A stretch of DNA of 8,032 bases from Halococcaceae archaeon (GTDB lineage: Archaea; Halobacteriota; Halobacteria; Halobacteriales; Halalkalicoccaceae): NCBI GenBank assembly GCA_007129135.1, contig SKWB01000184.1:1-8032 (forward strand), given 5' to 3'. The position numbers and the translations under genes were made by a program. Position 1 is the stretch's first letter, and each line of letters begins with the position of its first letter. Below, piece after piece: positions 1 to 6,290 of this stretch. Below the pieces are notes generated by a model. It had not been told where the DNA came from and did no database searches. It saw only the letters and a list, made by a program, of their open reading frames with translations.

Positions 1-188
1 AGCCAGAGCGCGTCGCCGTCGGGGGTGAGAACCGGCCGCTCGTCGCCCGGTCGGTGACCGGAGACCGTCACGCTCAGTCGGTCGGACTCGGTGCGTTCGG
101 TCGGCTCCGTCCCCTCCCACCGCAGGGGTGTCGTATCCCCCTCCGAACCCGATAGTGTGTCCCCAATGACACAGTAGAACCCCACCAT
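1..188 (-). CDS. Unidentified protein, N-terminal part (gene runs off left edge)
   Basis: An open frame of 62 codons runs on the minus strand from an ATG at 188 to the window edge without a stop, so only the N-terminus is visible. It begins MVGFYCVIGD, followed by an acidic, Thr- and Glu-rich stretch (TEPTERTESDRLSVTVSG) and then a segment ending near PVLTPDGDALW. Codons in the later half strongly favour G or C at the third position, as in the neighbouring genes, and a CAATAC element lies 28 bases before the ATG. Together these support a real haloarchaeal gene transcribed divergently from proS. The MVGFYCVIGD opening loosely recalls N-terminal-nucleophile glutamine amidotransferase proteins such as asparagine synthases. 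The Cys is at residue 6 rather than next to the initiator Met, so that catalytic role is not supported. The function is unknown. Confidence 0.65.
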   Translation of the reverse strand, partial: MVGFYCVIGDTLSGSEGDTTPLRWEGTEPTERTESDRLSVTVSGHRPGDERPVLTPDGDALW

Positions 189-210
189 GAGGGTCTCAGG
201 GGCGCCCGAC

Positions 211-216
211 GTATTG
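211..216 (-). promoter_or_regulatory. TATA-like element for the left-edge gene
   Basis: On the minus strand this reads CAATAC and begins 28 bases upstream of the ATG at 188. It is one of the few AT-rich patches in the 112-base divergent gap to proS. The spacing matches leaderless haloarchaeal promoters. Support is positional only. Confidence 0.4.
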
Positions 217-272
217 TTAGCCCGAGAGTAAACCTCCCCGATCGCGGAGAGGTCGGGCCCGAACCCGAAGCG

Positions 273-278
273 TTACTA
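273..278 (+). promoter_or_regulatory. TATA-like element of proS
   Basis: TTACTA lies 28 to 23 bases upstream of the proS ATG, preceded by a purine-containing CGAAGCG that could serve as BRE. No Shine-Dalgarno sequence precedes the start, so a leaderless or nearly leaderless transcript is likely. Confidence 0.5.
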
Positions 279-300
279 CCGAGGTGGGACAGCGGATAGT

Positions 301-1755
301 ATGAGCGAGACGGAGCAGGAACTCGGGATCACCGAGTCGAAGTCCCACAGCCCCGGCGAGTGGTACGCGGAGGTCGTCAGGAAGGCCCAGATCGCCGACT
401 ACGCCCCGATGGGCGGGTTCATCGTCACCCGTCCCCGCGGCTGGGCGCTCTGGGAGTCGATCCAGTCGGCGCTCGACGGCTGGTTCAAGGAGACCGGCGT
501 CACGAACGCCTACTTCCCGCTGTTCATCCCCGAGAGCTACTTGGAGCGCGAAAAGGAGATCCTCGAGGGGTTCGACCCCGAGGTGGCGTGGGTGACCCAC
601 GGCGGCGAGACCGAACTCGAGGAGCGCCTCGCCGTTCGCCCGACCAGCGAGTCGATCATCGCCCCGTTCATGAGCCAGTGGGTCCGGAGTCACCGTGACC
701 TCCCGATGCGGCTCAACCAGTGGTGTTCGGTCGTCCGCTGGGAGGCGACGGAGACGAAGCCGTTCTTCCGGACGAAGGAGTTCTGCTGGCAGGAGGGCCA
801 CACCGCCCACCGCGACGGCGAGGGCGCCTGGGAGGAGACGATGCTCCGACTGGGACAGTACGAACGGGTCTTCGAGGAACTGCTCGCGATCCCGGTGATG
901 AAGGGGCGAAAGCCCGCCCACGACAAGTTCCCGGGGGCGGAGACGACGACGACGATCGAGGCGCTGATGCCCGACGGGAAGTCCGTCCAGAGCGCGACGA
1001 GCCACTACCTCGGGACGACGTTCGCGGAGGCGTTCGACCTCACGTACGTGGACGAGGCGGAGGAGGAGCAGGTCGCCCACACGACCTCGTGGGGGCTCTC
1101 CTGGCGCGCGCTCGGCGCGCTCATCATGACCCACTCGGACGACCAGGGGCTGGTGCTCCCGCCCACCATCGCCCCCCAGCAGGTCGTGATCGTCCCGATC
1201 TGGCAGGAGGAGAACCGAGAGGAAGTGCTCGAGTACGGGGAAGGGGTCGCCGAGGCGCTCTCCGAGGCGGGTATCAGGGTCGAGTTCGACGACCGCGACG
1301 AGCGCAACCCCGGCTTCAAGTTCAACGAGTGGGAGCTCTACGGCGTCCCGCTCAGGATCGAGATCGGCCCGAACGAGGTGGAAGAGGGCGAACTGACGCT
1401 CGTTCACCGACCCGACGGCGAGCGCTCGGTCGAGTCCAGGGACGGGGTCGCGGAGACGGTCTCCGAACACTTCGAGACGATCTACGCGAAGCTCTACGCC
1501 GCGGCCGAGGAGAACTTAGAGGAGAACGTCCGCGAGGCGTACTCGCGCGAGGAGATCCTCGGGACGCTCGGCCAGCACGGCGGCTACGTGAAGGCGCCGT
1601 GGTGCGGCGAGGAGGAGGCTGCGGCGGAGATCAAGGAGACGATCGGTGCGGACATCGTGATGATCCCCCTGGAGGACGAGGGTCCGATCGCGGAGGAGTG
1701 TGCGCTCTCCGGGAAGCCAGCCGAGACGACGGCGTACTTCGCGAAGACCTACTGA
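301..1755 (+). CDS. proS: Prolyl-tRNA synthetase (archaeal/eukaryotic type)
   Basis: This 484-residue cytoplasmic class II aminoacyl-tRNA synthetase charges tRNA-Pro with proline using ATP. The RPTSE loop (113-117) is characteristic of ProRS. Motif 2 spans about 146-170 (RWEATET...FFRTKEF, followed by the GHTAH segment), and motif 3 spans about 265-288 (GLSWRALGAL, with the ATP-contacting Arg269). An anticodon-binding domain follows from about 295 to 395. The C-terminal domain ends in the free tyrosine (AKTY) found in archaeal and eukaryotic enzymes. There is no bacterial-type editing insertion between motifs 2 and 3, and the length is normal for the archaeal form. The start is supported by the conserved opening (ELGITESK...GEWYAEVV) and by the TATA-like element 28 bases upstream. 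The C-terminal domain retains only Cys435 and Cys467, so the zinc site seen in some archaeal ProRS may be reduced. It is a housekeeping gene, convergent with the metal ATPase and probably not functionally tied to it. Confidence 0.97.
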   Translation: MSETEQELGITESKSHSPGEWYAEVVRKAQIADYAPMGGFIVTRPRGWALWESIQSALDGWFKETGVTNAYFPLFIPESYLEREKEILEGFDPEVAWVTHGGETELEERLAVRPTSESIIAPFMSQWVRSHRDLPMRLNQWCSVVRWEATETKPFFRTKEFCWQEGHTAHRDGEGAWEETMLRLGQYERVFEELLAIPVMKGRKPAHDKFPGAETTTTIEALMPDGKSVQSATSHYLGTTFAEAFDLTYVDEAEEEQVAHTTSWGLSWRALGALIMTHSDDQGLVLPPTIAPQQVVIVPIWQEENREEVLEYGEGVAEALSEAGIRVEFDDRDERNPGFKFNEWELYGVPLRIEIGPNEVEEGELTLVHRPDGERSVESRDGVAETVSEHFETIYAKLYAAAEENLEENVREAYSREEILGTLGQHGGYVKAPWCGEEEAAAEIKETIGADIVMIPLEDEGPIAEECALSGKPAETTAYFAKTY

Positions 1756-1782
1756 GCGGGGGATCGGGAGCCACCACCCGGG

Positions 1783-1787
1783 TTTTT
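1783..1787 (+). terminator. Short T-run after proS
   Basis: Five Ts follow a GC-rich stretch (CCACCCGGG) 28 bases after the proS stop. Haloarchaeal termination often uses short T-runs without a hairpin. The run sits in the 31-base gap before the convergent ATPase stop and overlaps its last base. No comparable T-run is seen for the ATPase on the minus strand. Confidence 0.4.
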
Positions 1788-4090
1788 CACGTCGACCGGT
1801 GACTCGCTTCGACCGGCCGCTCCGGCTCCACCCGCGAGAGGCGCATCGCGTTGCCGGTCACCGCGAGGCTCATGCCCATGTCCCCGACCACGACGGCGTG
1901 GATCACGGTCACGAGGCCGAAGGGCGCGCCGAGCGCGAGCAGCGCCTTCACGGCGAGACTCGACCAGACGTTCTGGCGGATGACGCGGTTCGACGCCCGC
2001 GAGAGCCGGTAGAGGTAGGGCAAACGCGTCAGGTCGTCACTCATGAGCGCCACGTCGGCGGTCTCGAGCGCCGTGTCCGTACCCGCCGCGCCCATCGCGA
2101 TCCCCACGGTCGCGCTCGCGAGCGCCGGCGCGTCGTTCACCCCGTCGCCGGCCATCGCGACGTGACCGAACTCGCGCTCGAGCCGTCGGATCTCCGTCAC
2201 TTTCCCCTCTGGGAGCAGGTCCGCTCGGTACTCTTCGATCCCGACGGACTCGGCGACCGCCCGCGCAGTCCTCATGTTGTCACCGGTGAGCATGACGACA
2301 CGGACACCCGCCTTCTCGAGTTCCGAGACGGCCCACCGCGCCTCCGGACGGGGTTCGTCCGCGATCGCGATCGCGCCGAGCAGTCGCTCCTCGGTCCCGA
2401 GGAGGACGACCGTGTTTCCCGCGCGCTCCAGCCGGGCGATCGTCTCCCGCACGGGTTCTCCCTCCCCCGTTCCGAGGGGCTGAGCGGTCACCGAATCGAG
2501 GGTCCGCCCGCCGTCGGTCGCGACGTGGATCTCCTCGAGGTCGAAGTCGCGCGCCTCGAACAGCGCCGGCTTCCCGACCAGGTGCCCGACCCCGTCGAGG
2601 TCGGCGGCGACGCCCCGACCCGTGAGCGACTCGAAGCCACCGACGGTCCGGTCGTCGGCTGCACCACGCTCGTTCGCCTCCGCGACGATCGCCGCCGCGA
2701 TCGGGTGCTCGCTCCGTCGTTCGATCGCCGCCGCGCGAGAGAGCACCTCGCGCTCGTCGAGGTCCGAGAGCGAGAGGAGAGCCGTCACCGAGAGGTCGCC
2801 GGTCGTCAGGGTTCCGGTCTTGTCGATCGCGAGGACCGCCGTCTCGCCGACCGCCTCGAGGTCGCGCCCGCTCTTGACCAACACGCCGTTTCGCGCGGCG
2901 CTCGTGATCCCCGAGACCACGCTCACGGGCGTCGAGATGACGAACGCACAGGGACAGGCGATGACGAGGAGCGTCAGCCCCCGGAGGAACCAGGTGTCCC
3001 ACGGTGCGCCGAAGACGAGCGGCGGGACGACCGTGGCGGCGAGCGCGAGCGAGACGACGATCGGCGTGTAGACGCTCGCGAGCCGGTCGACGAACTGCTC
3101 GCGCTCGGTCTTCTCCCGTTCTGCCTCCTCGACCAGCCGGACGACCCGTGCGATCGTCGACTCGCCGGCCTCGTTGGTCGCTTCGACCTCGAGGTAGCCG
3201 TCGGTGTCGATCGTCCCCGCGTAGACCTCGTCGCCGGTCCGTTTGTCGACCGGGACGCTCTCGCCCGTGATCGGCCCCTGGTCGACTGCACCCTCGCCCT
3301 CCCTCACCACGCCGTCGGTGGGGACCCTCTCCCCGGGACGGACGATCACCCGCTCCCCGACCGCGACGGCGTCGGCCGGTACAGTGACCTCGCGTCCGTC
3401 GCGGCGGACCGTCGCGGTCTCCGGCGAGAGCTCCATCAGCTCACGAACCGACCCGCGGGCCCGGTCCATCGAGAACCGTTCGAGGAGCTCCGCGGTGCTG
3501 AAGAGCACCGCGAGCATCGCCCCCTCGAACGGGTGGTGTGTCGCGACCGAGGCGACGATCCCCGCGCTCATCAGGAAGTCGATGTCGAGGGTGCGCTGAC
3601 GTGCCGAGAAGTAGCCGTTTCGCAGGATCGGCGCGCCCGCGAGCGCCGCGCTCGCGACGAAGAGGACGTGCGAGGCCGAGAAGGCCCTCCCTAGCAGGTC
3701 GAAGAGGTGGGGGTCGGCGGCCGGGACGACGAAGTGGAGGATCATCCCGACGCTCACCAGCACGGCCCCGACGAGGGTGGAGAGCCCCCGCGGGCTCTGA
3801 AAGACGTCGCGTCTCTCTCCGACGCGAGGCGTCTCGTCGACCGACGTCGCCTCGTACCCCGCGGCGGAGACGGCGACGACCAGGTCGTCCTCGCTCACCC
3901 CGGGATCGTGCGAGACGGTGACCCGACCGACCGTCGGCCGTGTCTCGACGGCTCTCACCCCCGAAACCCCGCCGAGCGCGCGTTCGACCTTCCCGGCACA
4001 CGAGGGACAGTCCATCGCCGGGACCGACAGCGTGGTCTCCCCGTCTCCCCCCTCCGCCTCGCGGCCCGTTCGACCCGTGGACGTCGTCAC
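1787..4090 (-). CDS. zntA: P1B-type heavy-metal-translocating ATPase, Zn/Cd/Pb (P1B-2) signature
   Basis: This membrane ATPase pumps heavy-metal ions out of the cytoplasm. In the longer numbering from TTG 4141 (784 aa) it has one N-terminal metal-binding domain with AMDCPSC (Cys45, Cys48), about eight membrane segments, and the actuator TGES (292-295). It also has CPC in M6 (396-398), phosphorylation motif DKTGT (Asp440), SEHP (477-480), TGDN (619-622) and GDGVND (665-670). Selectivity residues are a Lys in M7 (732) and DMG in M8 (754-756). These, with CPCAFVISTP, fit the Zn/Cd/Pb class, not the Cu+ class, which has YN in M7 and MxxSS in M8. The start is uncertain. I chose GTG 4090 (767 aa) because CTATCG sits 30 bases upstream and TTG starts are rare in haloarchaea; TTG at 4141 would add 17 unconserved residues. 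It lies just downstream of the HTH_10 regulator on the same strand, and the two may be co-transcribed. Annotation as a copper ATPase is possible but less well supported. Confidence 0.9.
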   Translation of the reverse strand: MTTSTGRTGREAEGGDGETTLSVPAMDCPSCAGKVERALGGVSGVRAVETRPTVGRVTVSHDPGVSEDDLVVAVSAAGYEATSVDETPRVGERRDVFQSPRGLSTLVGAVLVSVGMILHFVVPAADPHLFDLLGRAFSASHVLFVASAALAGAPILRNGYFSARQRTLDIDFLMSAGIVASVATHHPFEGAMLAVLFSTAELLERFSMDRARGSVRELMELSPETATVRRDGREVTVPADAVAVGERVIVRPGERVPTDGVVREGEGAVDQGPITGESVPVDKRTGDEVYAGTIDTDGYLEVEATNEAGESTIARVVRLVEEAEREKTEREQFVDRLASVYTPIVVSLALAATVVPPLVFGAPWDTWFLRGLTLLVIACPCAFVISTPVSVVSGITSAARNGVLVKSGRDLEAVGETAVLAIDKTGTLTTGDLSVTALLSLSDLDEREVLSRAAAIERRSEHPIAAAIVAEANERGAADDRTVGGFESLTGRGVAADLDGVGHLVGKPALFEARDFDLEEIHVATDGGRTLDSVTAQPLGTGEGEPVRETIARLERAGNTVVLLGTEERLLGAIAIADEPRPEARWAVSELEKAGVRVVMLTGDNMRTARAVAESVGIEEYRADLLPEGKVTEIRRLEREFGHVAMAGDGVNDAPALASATVGIAMGAAGTDTALETADVALMSDDLTRLPYLYRLSRASNRVIRQNVWSSLAVKALLALGAPFGLVTVIHAVVVGDMGMSLAVTGNAMRLSRVEPERPVEASHRST

Positions 4091-4114
4091 TACCCGATCG
4101 GAGGCGCGGCCGGA

Positions 4115-4120
4115 CGATAG
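4115..4120 (-). promoter_or_regulatory. Possible TATA-like element of the metal ATPase
   Basis: The minus-strand reading CTATCG begins 30 bases before the GTG at 4090, centred near -27. It would give the ATPase its own leaderless promoter within the short gap after the regulator gene and favours the GTG start. The match to the TATA consensus is weak. Confidence 0.25.
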
Positions 4121-4172
4121 TGGTTCTTCGGCGCACGCCAACTCACGCGACGTCCGCAGTCCTCGGGGAGGC

Positions 4173-4922
4173 TCACCGGTGCGTGTTCACGGAGTCGAGC
4201 GAGGTGTCGGACTCGACGAACGACGCCACGAGCCTGGCCTCCGCGCGGCGGAGCCGGTACGAGAGCGTCGATCGCGGCACCGAGAGCTCAGCCGCGAGTT
4301 CGTCGAGTTCGACCCGTCGAGGGATCTCGTAGTAGCCGCGAGCGATCGCCGCGTGGAGGGCGCGCCGCTGGGCGAGGGGAAGGTCGACGGCCGGGGACTC
4401 GTCCGACCGCTCGCCCGGCGTGTGCTCGACGAGCCGGAGCAGCTCCATCCCGCCGACGTCCTCGATCGCCGCCTCGAGCGCGTCGGCGAACGGGCCGACC
4501 GGTTCGTCCCCCGAGAGGACGATCCGCCAGCGGTGGCTGCGCCCCTCCTGACACGACTCGAGGAGGAGACCGTCCCCGAGGTGGGCGAGCGCGAGGTGTG
4601 GGACGGAGGTGCAGACCGAAGAGCGCTCCCAGACGCAGTAGACCACGAGCCTTCCCTCCTCGCGGTCGAGCACCCGCGTCTCCGAGGTAGCCTCGCAGTC
4701 GCCGGTGACGAGGCAGTCGGGGAAGTACTCGGCGCTCTCGTAGGCCACCGACAGCGCGTCCAGTGCATCGGCGGGCCCCTCGACGAGGTCGACCCGCCAG
4801 AGGGTCTCGCTCGTCACGTGACAGGAGAGGGATCTGACCGTCGCCTCCGGGTGCTCGGCGAGCGCCTCCGCGACGGGGTTCCACCCCGGCCGGTAGTCCA
4901 GCTCGAAGACGAGTTCGCGCAT
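4173..4922 (-). CDS. HTH_10 (Bat-like) transcriptional regulator with Cys/His-rich putative sensor domain
   Basis: This 249-residue protein has a C-terminal HTH_10 domain of the bacterio-opsin-activator type at about 180-235. Its recognisable pattern runs from LPLAQRRALHAAIARGYYEIPRR to the helix-turn-helix LDELAAELSVPRSTLSYRLR. The N-terminal domain (about 1-178) is not a recognisable PAS or GAF domain. It is notable for six cysteines (34, 70, 76, 96, 104, 124) and clustered histidines (24, 35, 109, 114, 130), unusual in a haloarchaeal cytoplasmic protein and suggestive of metal or thiol sensing. There is no signal peptide or membrane segment. The ATG is supported by TTTACC exactly 28 bases upstream. 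It lies 82 bases (or 30 if TTG 4141 is used) upstream of the metal ATPase and diverges from the SCO-TlpA-CcdA operon. Regulation of both arms in response to metal is a reasonable inference. The family assignment is firm, but the ligand is unknown. Confidence 0.85.
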   Translation of the reverse strand: MRELVFELDYRPGWNPVAEALAEHPEATVRSLSCHVTSETLWRVDLVEGPADALDALSVAYESAEYFPDCLVTGDCEATSETRVLDREEGRLVVYCVWERSSVCTSVPHLALAHLGDGLLLESCQEGRSHRWRIVLSGDEPVGPFADALEAAIEDVGGMELLRLVEHTPGERSDESPAVDLPLAQRRALHAAIARGYYEIPRRVELDELAAELSVPRSTLSYRLRRAEARLVASFVESDTSLDSVNTHR

Positions 4923-4944
4923 GGCGAGGGTAGGTCCGACTCCC

Positions 4945-4950
4945 GGTAAA
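4945..4950 (-). promoter_or_regulatory. TATA-like element of the HTH_10 regulator gene
   Basis: On the minus strand this reads TTTACC and begins 28 bases before the ATG at 4922. It is a good fit to haloarchaeal TATA boxes of leaderless transcripts. The motif CTCCCGG occurs on the plus strand on both sides of it (4940-4946 and 4957-4963). Confidence 0.5.
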
Positions 4951-4956
4951 GGCTGT

Positions 4957-4966
4957 CTCCCGGGAG
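4957..4966. promoter_or_regulatory. Perfect 10-base palindrome, candidate operator
   Basis: CTCCCGGGAG is a perfect palindrome lying directly upstream of the BRE/TATA region of the regulator gene, in the 103-base divergent promoter. A CTCCCGG half-copy sits 17 bases away on the other side of the TATA box. Its position suits an autoregulatory site, but short GC palindromes arise by chance in this GC-rich DNA. Confidence 0.25.
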
Positions 4967-4970
4967 CGTA

Positions 4971-4985
4971 GCGCGTTCGACGCGC
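4971..4985. promoter_or_regulatory. Inverted repeat GCGCG-N5-CGCGC, candidate operator
   Basis: Two perfect 5-base arms flank TTCGA. The element ends 13 bases upstream of the SCO TATA-like element and lies between the two divergent promoters. It is a candidate binding site for the neighbouring regulator. The evidence is symmetry and position only, and alternating GC arms are common here. Confidence 0.2.
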
Positions 4986-4997
4986 GTACCAACGCGG

Positions 4998-5003
4998 CTT
5001 TTC
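4998..5003 (+). promoter_or_regulatory. TATA-like element of the SCO-TlpA-CcdA operon
   Basis: CTTTTC lies 28 bases upstream of the SCO ATG at 5026 and is the only AT-rich patch near this start. No ribosome-binding site is evident, which agrees with a leaderless transcript. Confidence 0.4.
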
Positions 5004-5025
5004 CGACGCGCTCCCTCCTCCCGCT

Positions 5026-5775
5026 ATGGACAGACGTGCGTACCTCCTCTCGCTCGCGACGACGGGTACGCTCTCGCTCGCGGGCTGTCTCGGCGGCGGC
5101 TCGCGGACCGCGCTCGCCCGACCCGATAGCCAGAGCGCCGACAGCGAGGACTACCCGTACCCGGCCCACGGTGAGGAGCTCCCCGAGGTAACGGTACCCT
5201 CCCCGCTGCACGACCGGGAGGTGAGCACGACGGAGTTCGTCGGCGAACGCGAGACGCTCCTCACCTTCGTCTTCACCCGCTGTCCGGGACCGTGTCCGGC
5301 GCTCACCGCGACCCTCGCGCAGGTCCAGGCACACGCCGCGGGGCAGGGTTACGCGGAGGAGGTCGCCCTGCTCCCGATCACGTTCGACCCGGAGCACGAC
5401 GAACGGGAGGTCCTCCGGGAGTTCAGCGAGGCGAACGGGGCGAGCGTCGAGGAGAACTGGCAGTTCCTCCGGCCCGAGACACCCGAAGCGGCCGAGGACG
5501 TAGTGACGAACACGTTCGGCGTTCCGTTCGAGGAGGTTCTCCTAGCTGAGGCAGAGGAGGCCCACGGTGATCACGACGACGCGGGCCACGACGACCACGA
5601 TCACGACGATCACGACGACCACGATCACGGGGGCGACGAAACCTCGTTCGTCCACGCCAACCTCCTGTTGCTGGTGAACCGAGACGGCTACGTCGAGCGG
5701 GCGTACACCGGCCCGCCACCGGCCCCGACAGACGTCCTCGACGACCTCGATGCGGTCCGGGAGGAGATGACGTGA
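5026..5775 (+). CDS. SCO1/SenC-family copper/redox lipoprotein with His-rich loop
   Basis: SCO proteins are membrane-anchored thioredoxin-fold copper chaperones that help build the CuA site of cytochrome oxidase and can also act as thiol reductants. This 249-residue protein opens with a twin-arginine signal (DRRAYL) and lipobox LAGC (18-21), giving a lipid-anchored Cys21 facing outside. The thioredoxin fold carries the SCO motif CPGPC (Cys86, Cys90) after LTFVFTR, then PITFDPEHD (117-125). The distal candidate copper ligand His210 is in SFVHANLLLLVNRDG. Between them, residues 180-201 form a loop with eight histidines separated mostly by Asp, absent from canonical SCO proteins and probably an extra metal-binding segment. 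It is the first gene of a three-gene operon: its last four bases (GTGA) overlap the start of the TlpA-like gene. The SCO assignment is confident. Whether its main job is copper delivery or thiol chemistry cannot be told. Confidence 0.93.
   Translation: MDRRAYLLSLATTGTLSLAGCLGGGSRTALARPDSQSADSEDYPYPAHGEELPEVTVPSPLHDREVSTTEFVGERETLLTFVFTRCPGPCPALTATLAQVQAHAAGQGYAEEVALLPITFDPEHDEREVLREFSEANGASVEENWQFLRPETPEAAEDVVTNTFGVPFEEVLLAEAEEAHGDHDDAGHDDHDHDDHDDHDHGGDETSFVHANLLLLVNRDGYVERAYTGPPPAPTDVLDDLDAVREEMT
5563..5628 (+). repeat. His/Asp-rich low-complexity coding segment in SCO
   Basis: This short imperfect repeat of CAC/GAC/GAT codons encodes the His-Asp loop at residues 180-201 of the SCO protein, with eight histidines in 22 residues. 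Sequence such as CACGACGATCACG also occurs, in inverted orientation, in the His-rich segment of the lipoprotein gene at 7318-7413. Confidence 0.85.
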
Positions 5776-6290
5776 GGCGGCGAGAGTTGCTCTCCGGCGC
5801 CGTCGGTCTCGGCGTGCTCGGTGCGGGTACGGCGTACGCCTCGGGAGCGTTCGGATCGGACGACGAGCGGATCGACCCGGTCACGATCGAGACGCTCGAC
5901 GCGCCGGGGGGCGAGGCCGACGCCCTCGCGGTGCCCACCCCGGGGGAGGTGACGCTGCTCGAGTTCTTCGCGACCTGGTGTGGGACCTGCCGGTCGATGA
6001 TGCCGACGCACTCGGAGGTCCGTGCGGACCGCCCGGACGTGCAGTTCGTCTCGGTCACGAACGAGCCGATCGGCGAGACCACGACGCGGGCGGACGTCGT
6101 CGCGTGGTGGGAGGAGAACGGGGGGAACTGGCCGGTCGGCCTCGACACCGACCTCGACCTCACCAGGGTGTTCGACGTGAGCGTCACGCCGACGACCGTG
6201 GTCATCGACGCCGAGAACCGCGTCTCCCGGGCCGATATCGGACGGAAGAGCGCCGACGAACTCCGAACCTGGATCGACGACGCCGGATGA
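5772..6290 (+). CDS. TlpA-like extracytoplasmic thioredoxin
   Basis: This 172-residue thiol-disulfide oxidoreductase probably acts outside the membrane, receiving electrons from CcdA and reducing target thiols such as the SCO cysteines. It opens with MRRRELLSG and a hydrophobic Gly/Ala stretch, a Tat-type signal or anchor with no lipobox. The thioredoxin fold follows: LLEFFATWCGTC with active-site Cys70 and Cys73 (W-C-G-T-C, typical of reducing TlpA/ResA proteins), and the cis-Pro loop VTPTT (138-142) before the final strand and helix. The start is a GTG overlapping the SCO stop in GTGA. No closer ATG precedes the twin arginines, so the GTG is required for the signal peptide. Its stop overlaps the ccdA start in ATGA. 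Both overlaps indicate one mRNA and translational coupling. Confidence 0.92.
   Translation: MRRRELLSGAVGLGVLGAGTAYASGAFGSDDERIDPVTIETLDAPGGEADALAVPTPGEVTLLEFFATWCGTCRSMMPTHSEVRADRPDVQFVSVTNEPIGETTTRADVVAWWEENGGNWPVGLDTDLDLTRVFDVSVTPTTVVIDAENRVSRADIGRKSADELRTWIDDAG

Noticed and set aside
217..1470. Long minus-strand open frame (417 codons) opposite proS
   Set aside because: It is an Arg/Leu/Asp-rich shadow of the GC-skewed codons of proS, with no recognisable domain. The proS frame is unambiguous.
1700..3694. Long plus-strand open frame (664 codons) opposite the metal ATPase
   Set aside because: Its composition is extremely Arg/Asp-rich with no domain pattern. It is an antisense artefact of high GC third positions in the ATPase gene, which carries every expected motif.
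3918..4949. Plus-strand frame of 343 codons opposite the regulator and the ATPase N-terminus
   Set aside because: It is a shadow frame opposite the HTH_10 gene and overlaps the divergent promoter. There is no family resemblance.
4288..5397. Minus-strand frame spanning the regulator gene, its promoter and the start of SCO
   Set aside because: It crosses two well-supported genes in a shadow frame, is Arg/Gly-rich and has no recognisable domain.
5978..6286. N-terminal extension of CcdA upstream of 6287
   Set aside because: The frame is open but Arg/Gly/Asp-rich and lies entirely over the TlpA-like gene. CcdA homology and the first membrane segment begin at the ATG at 6287.
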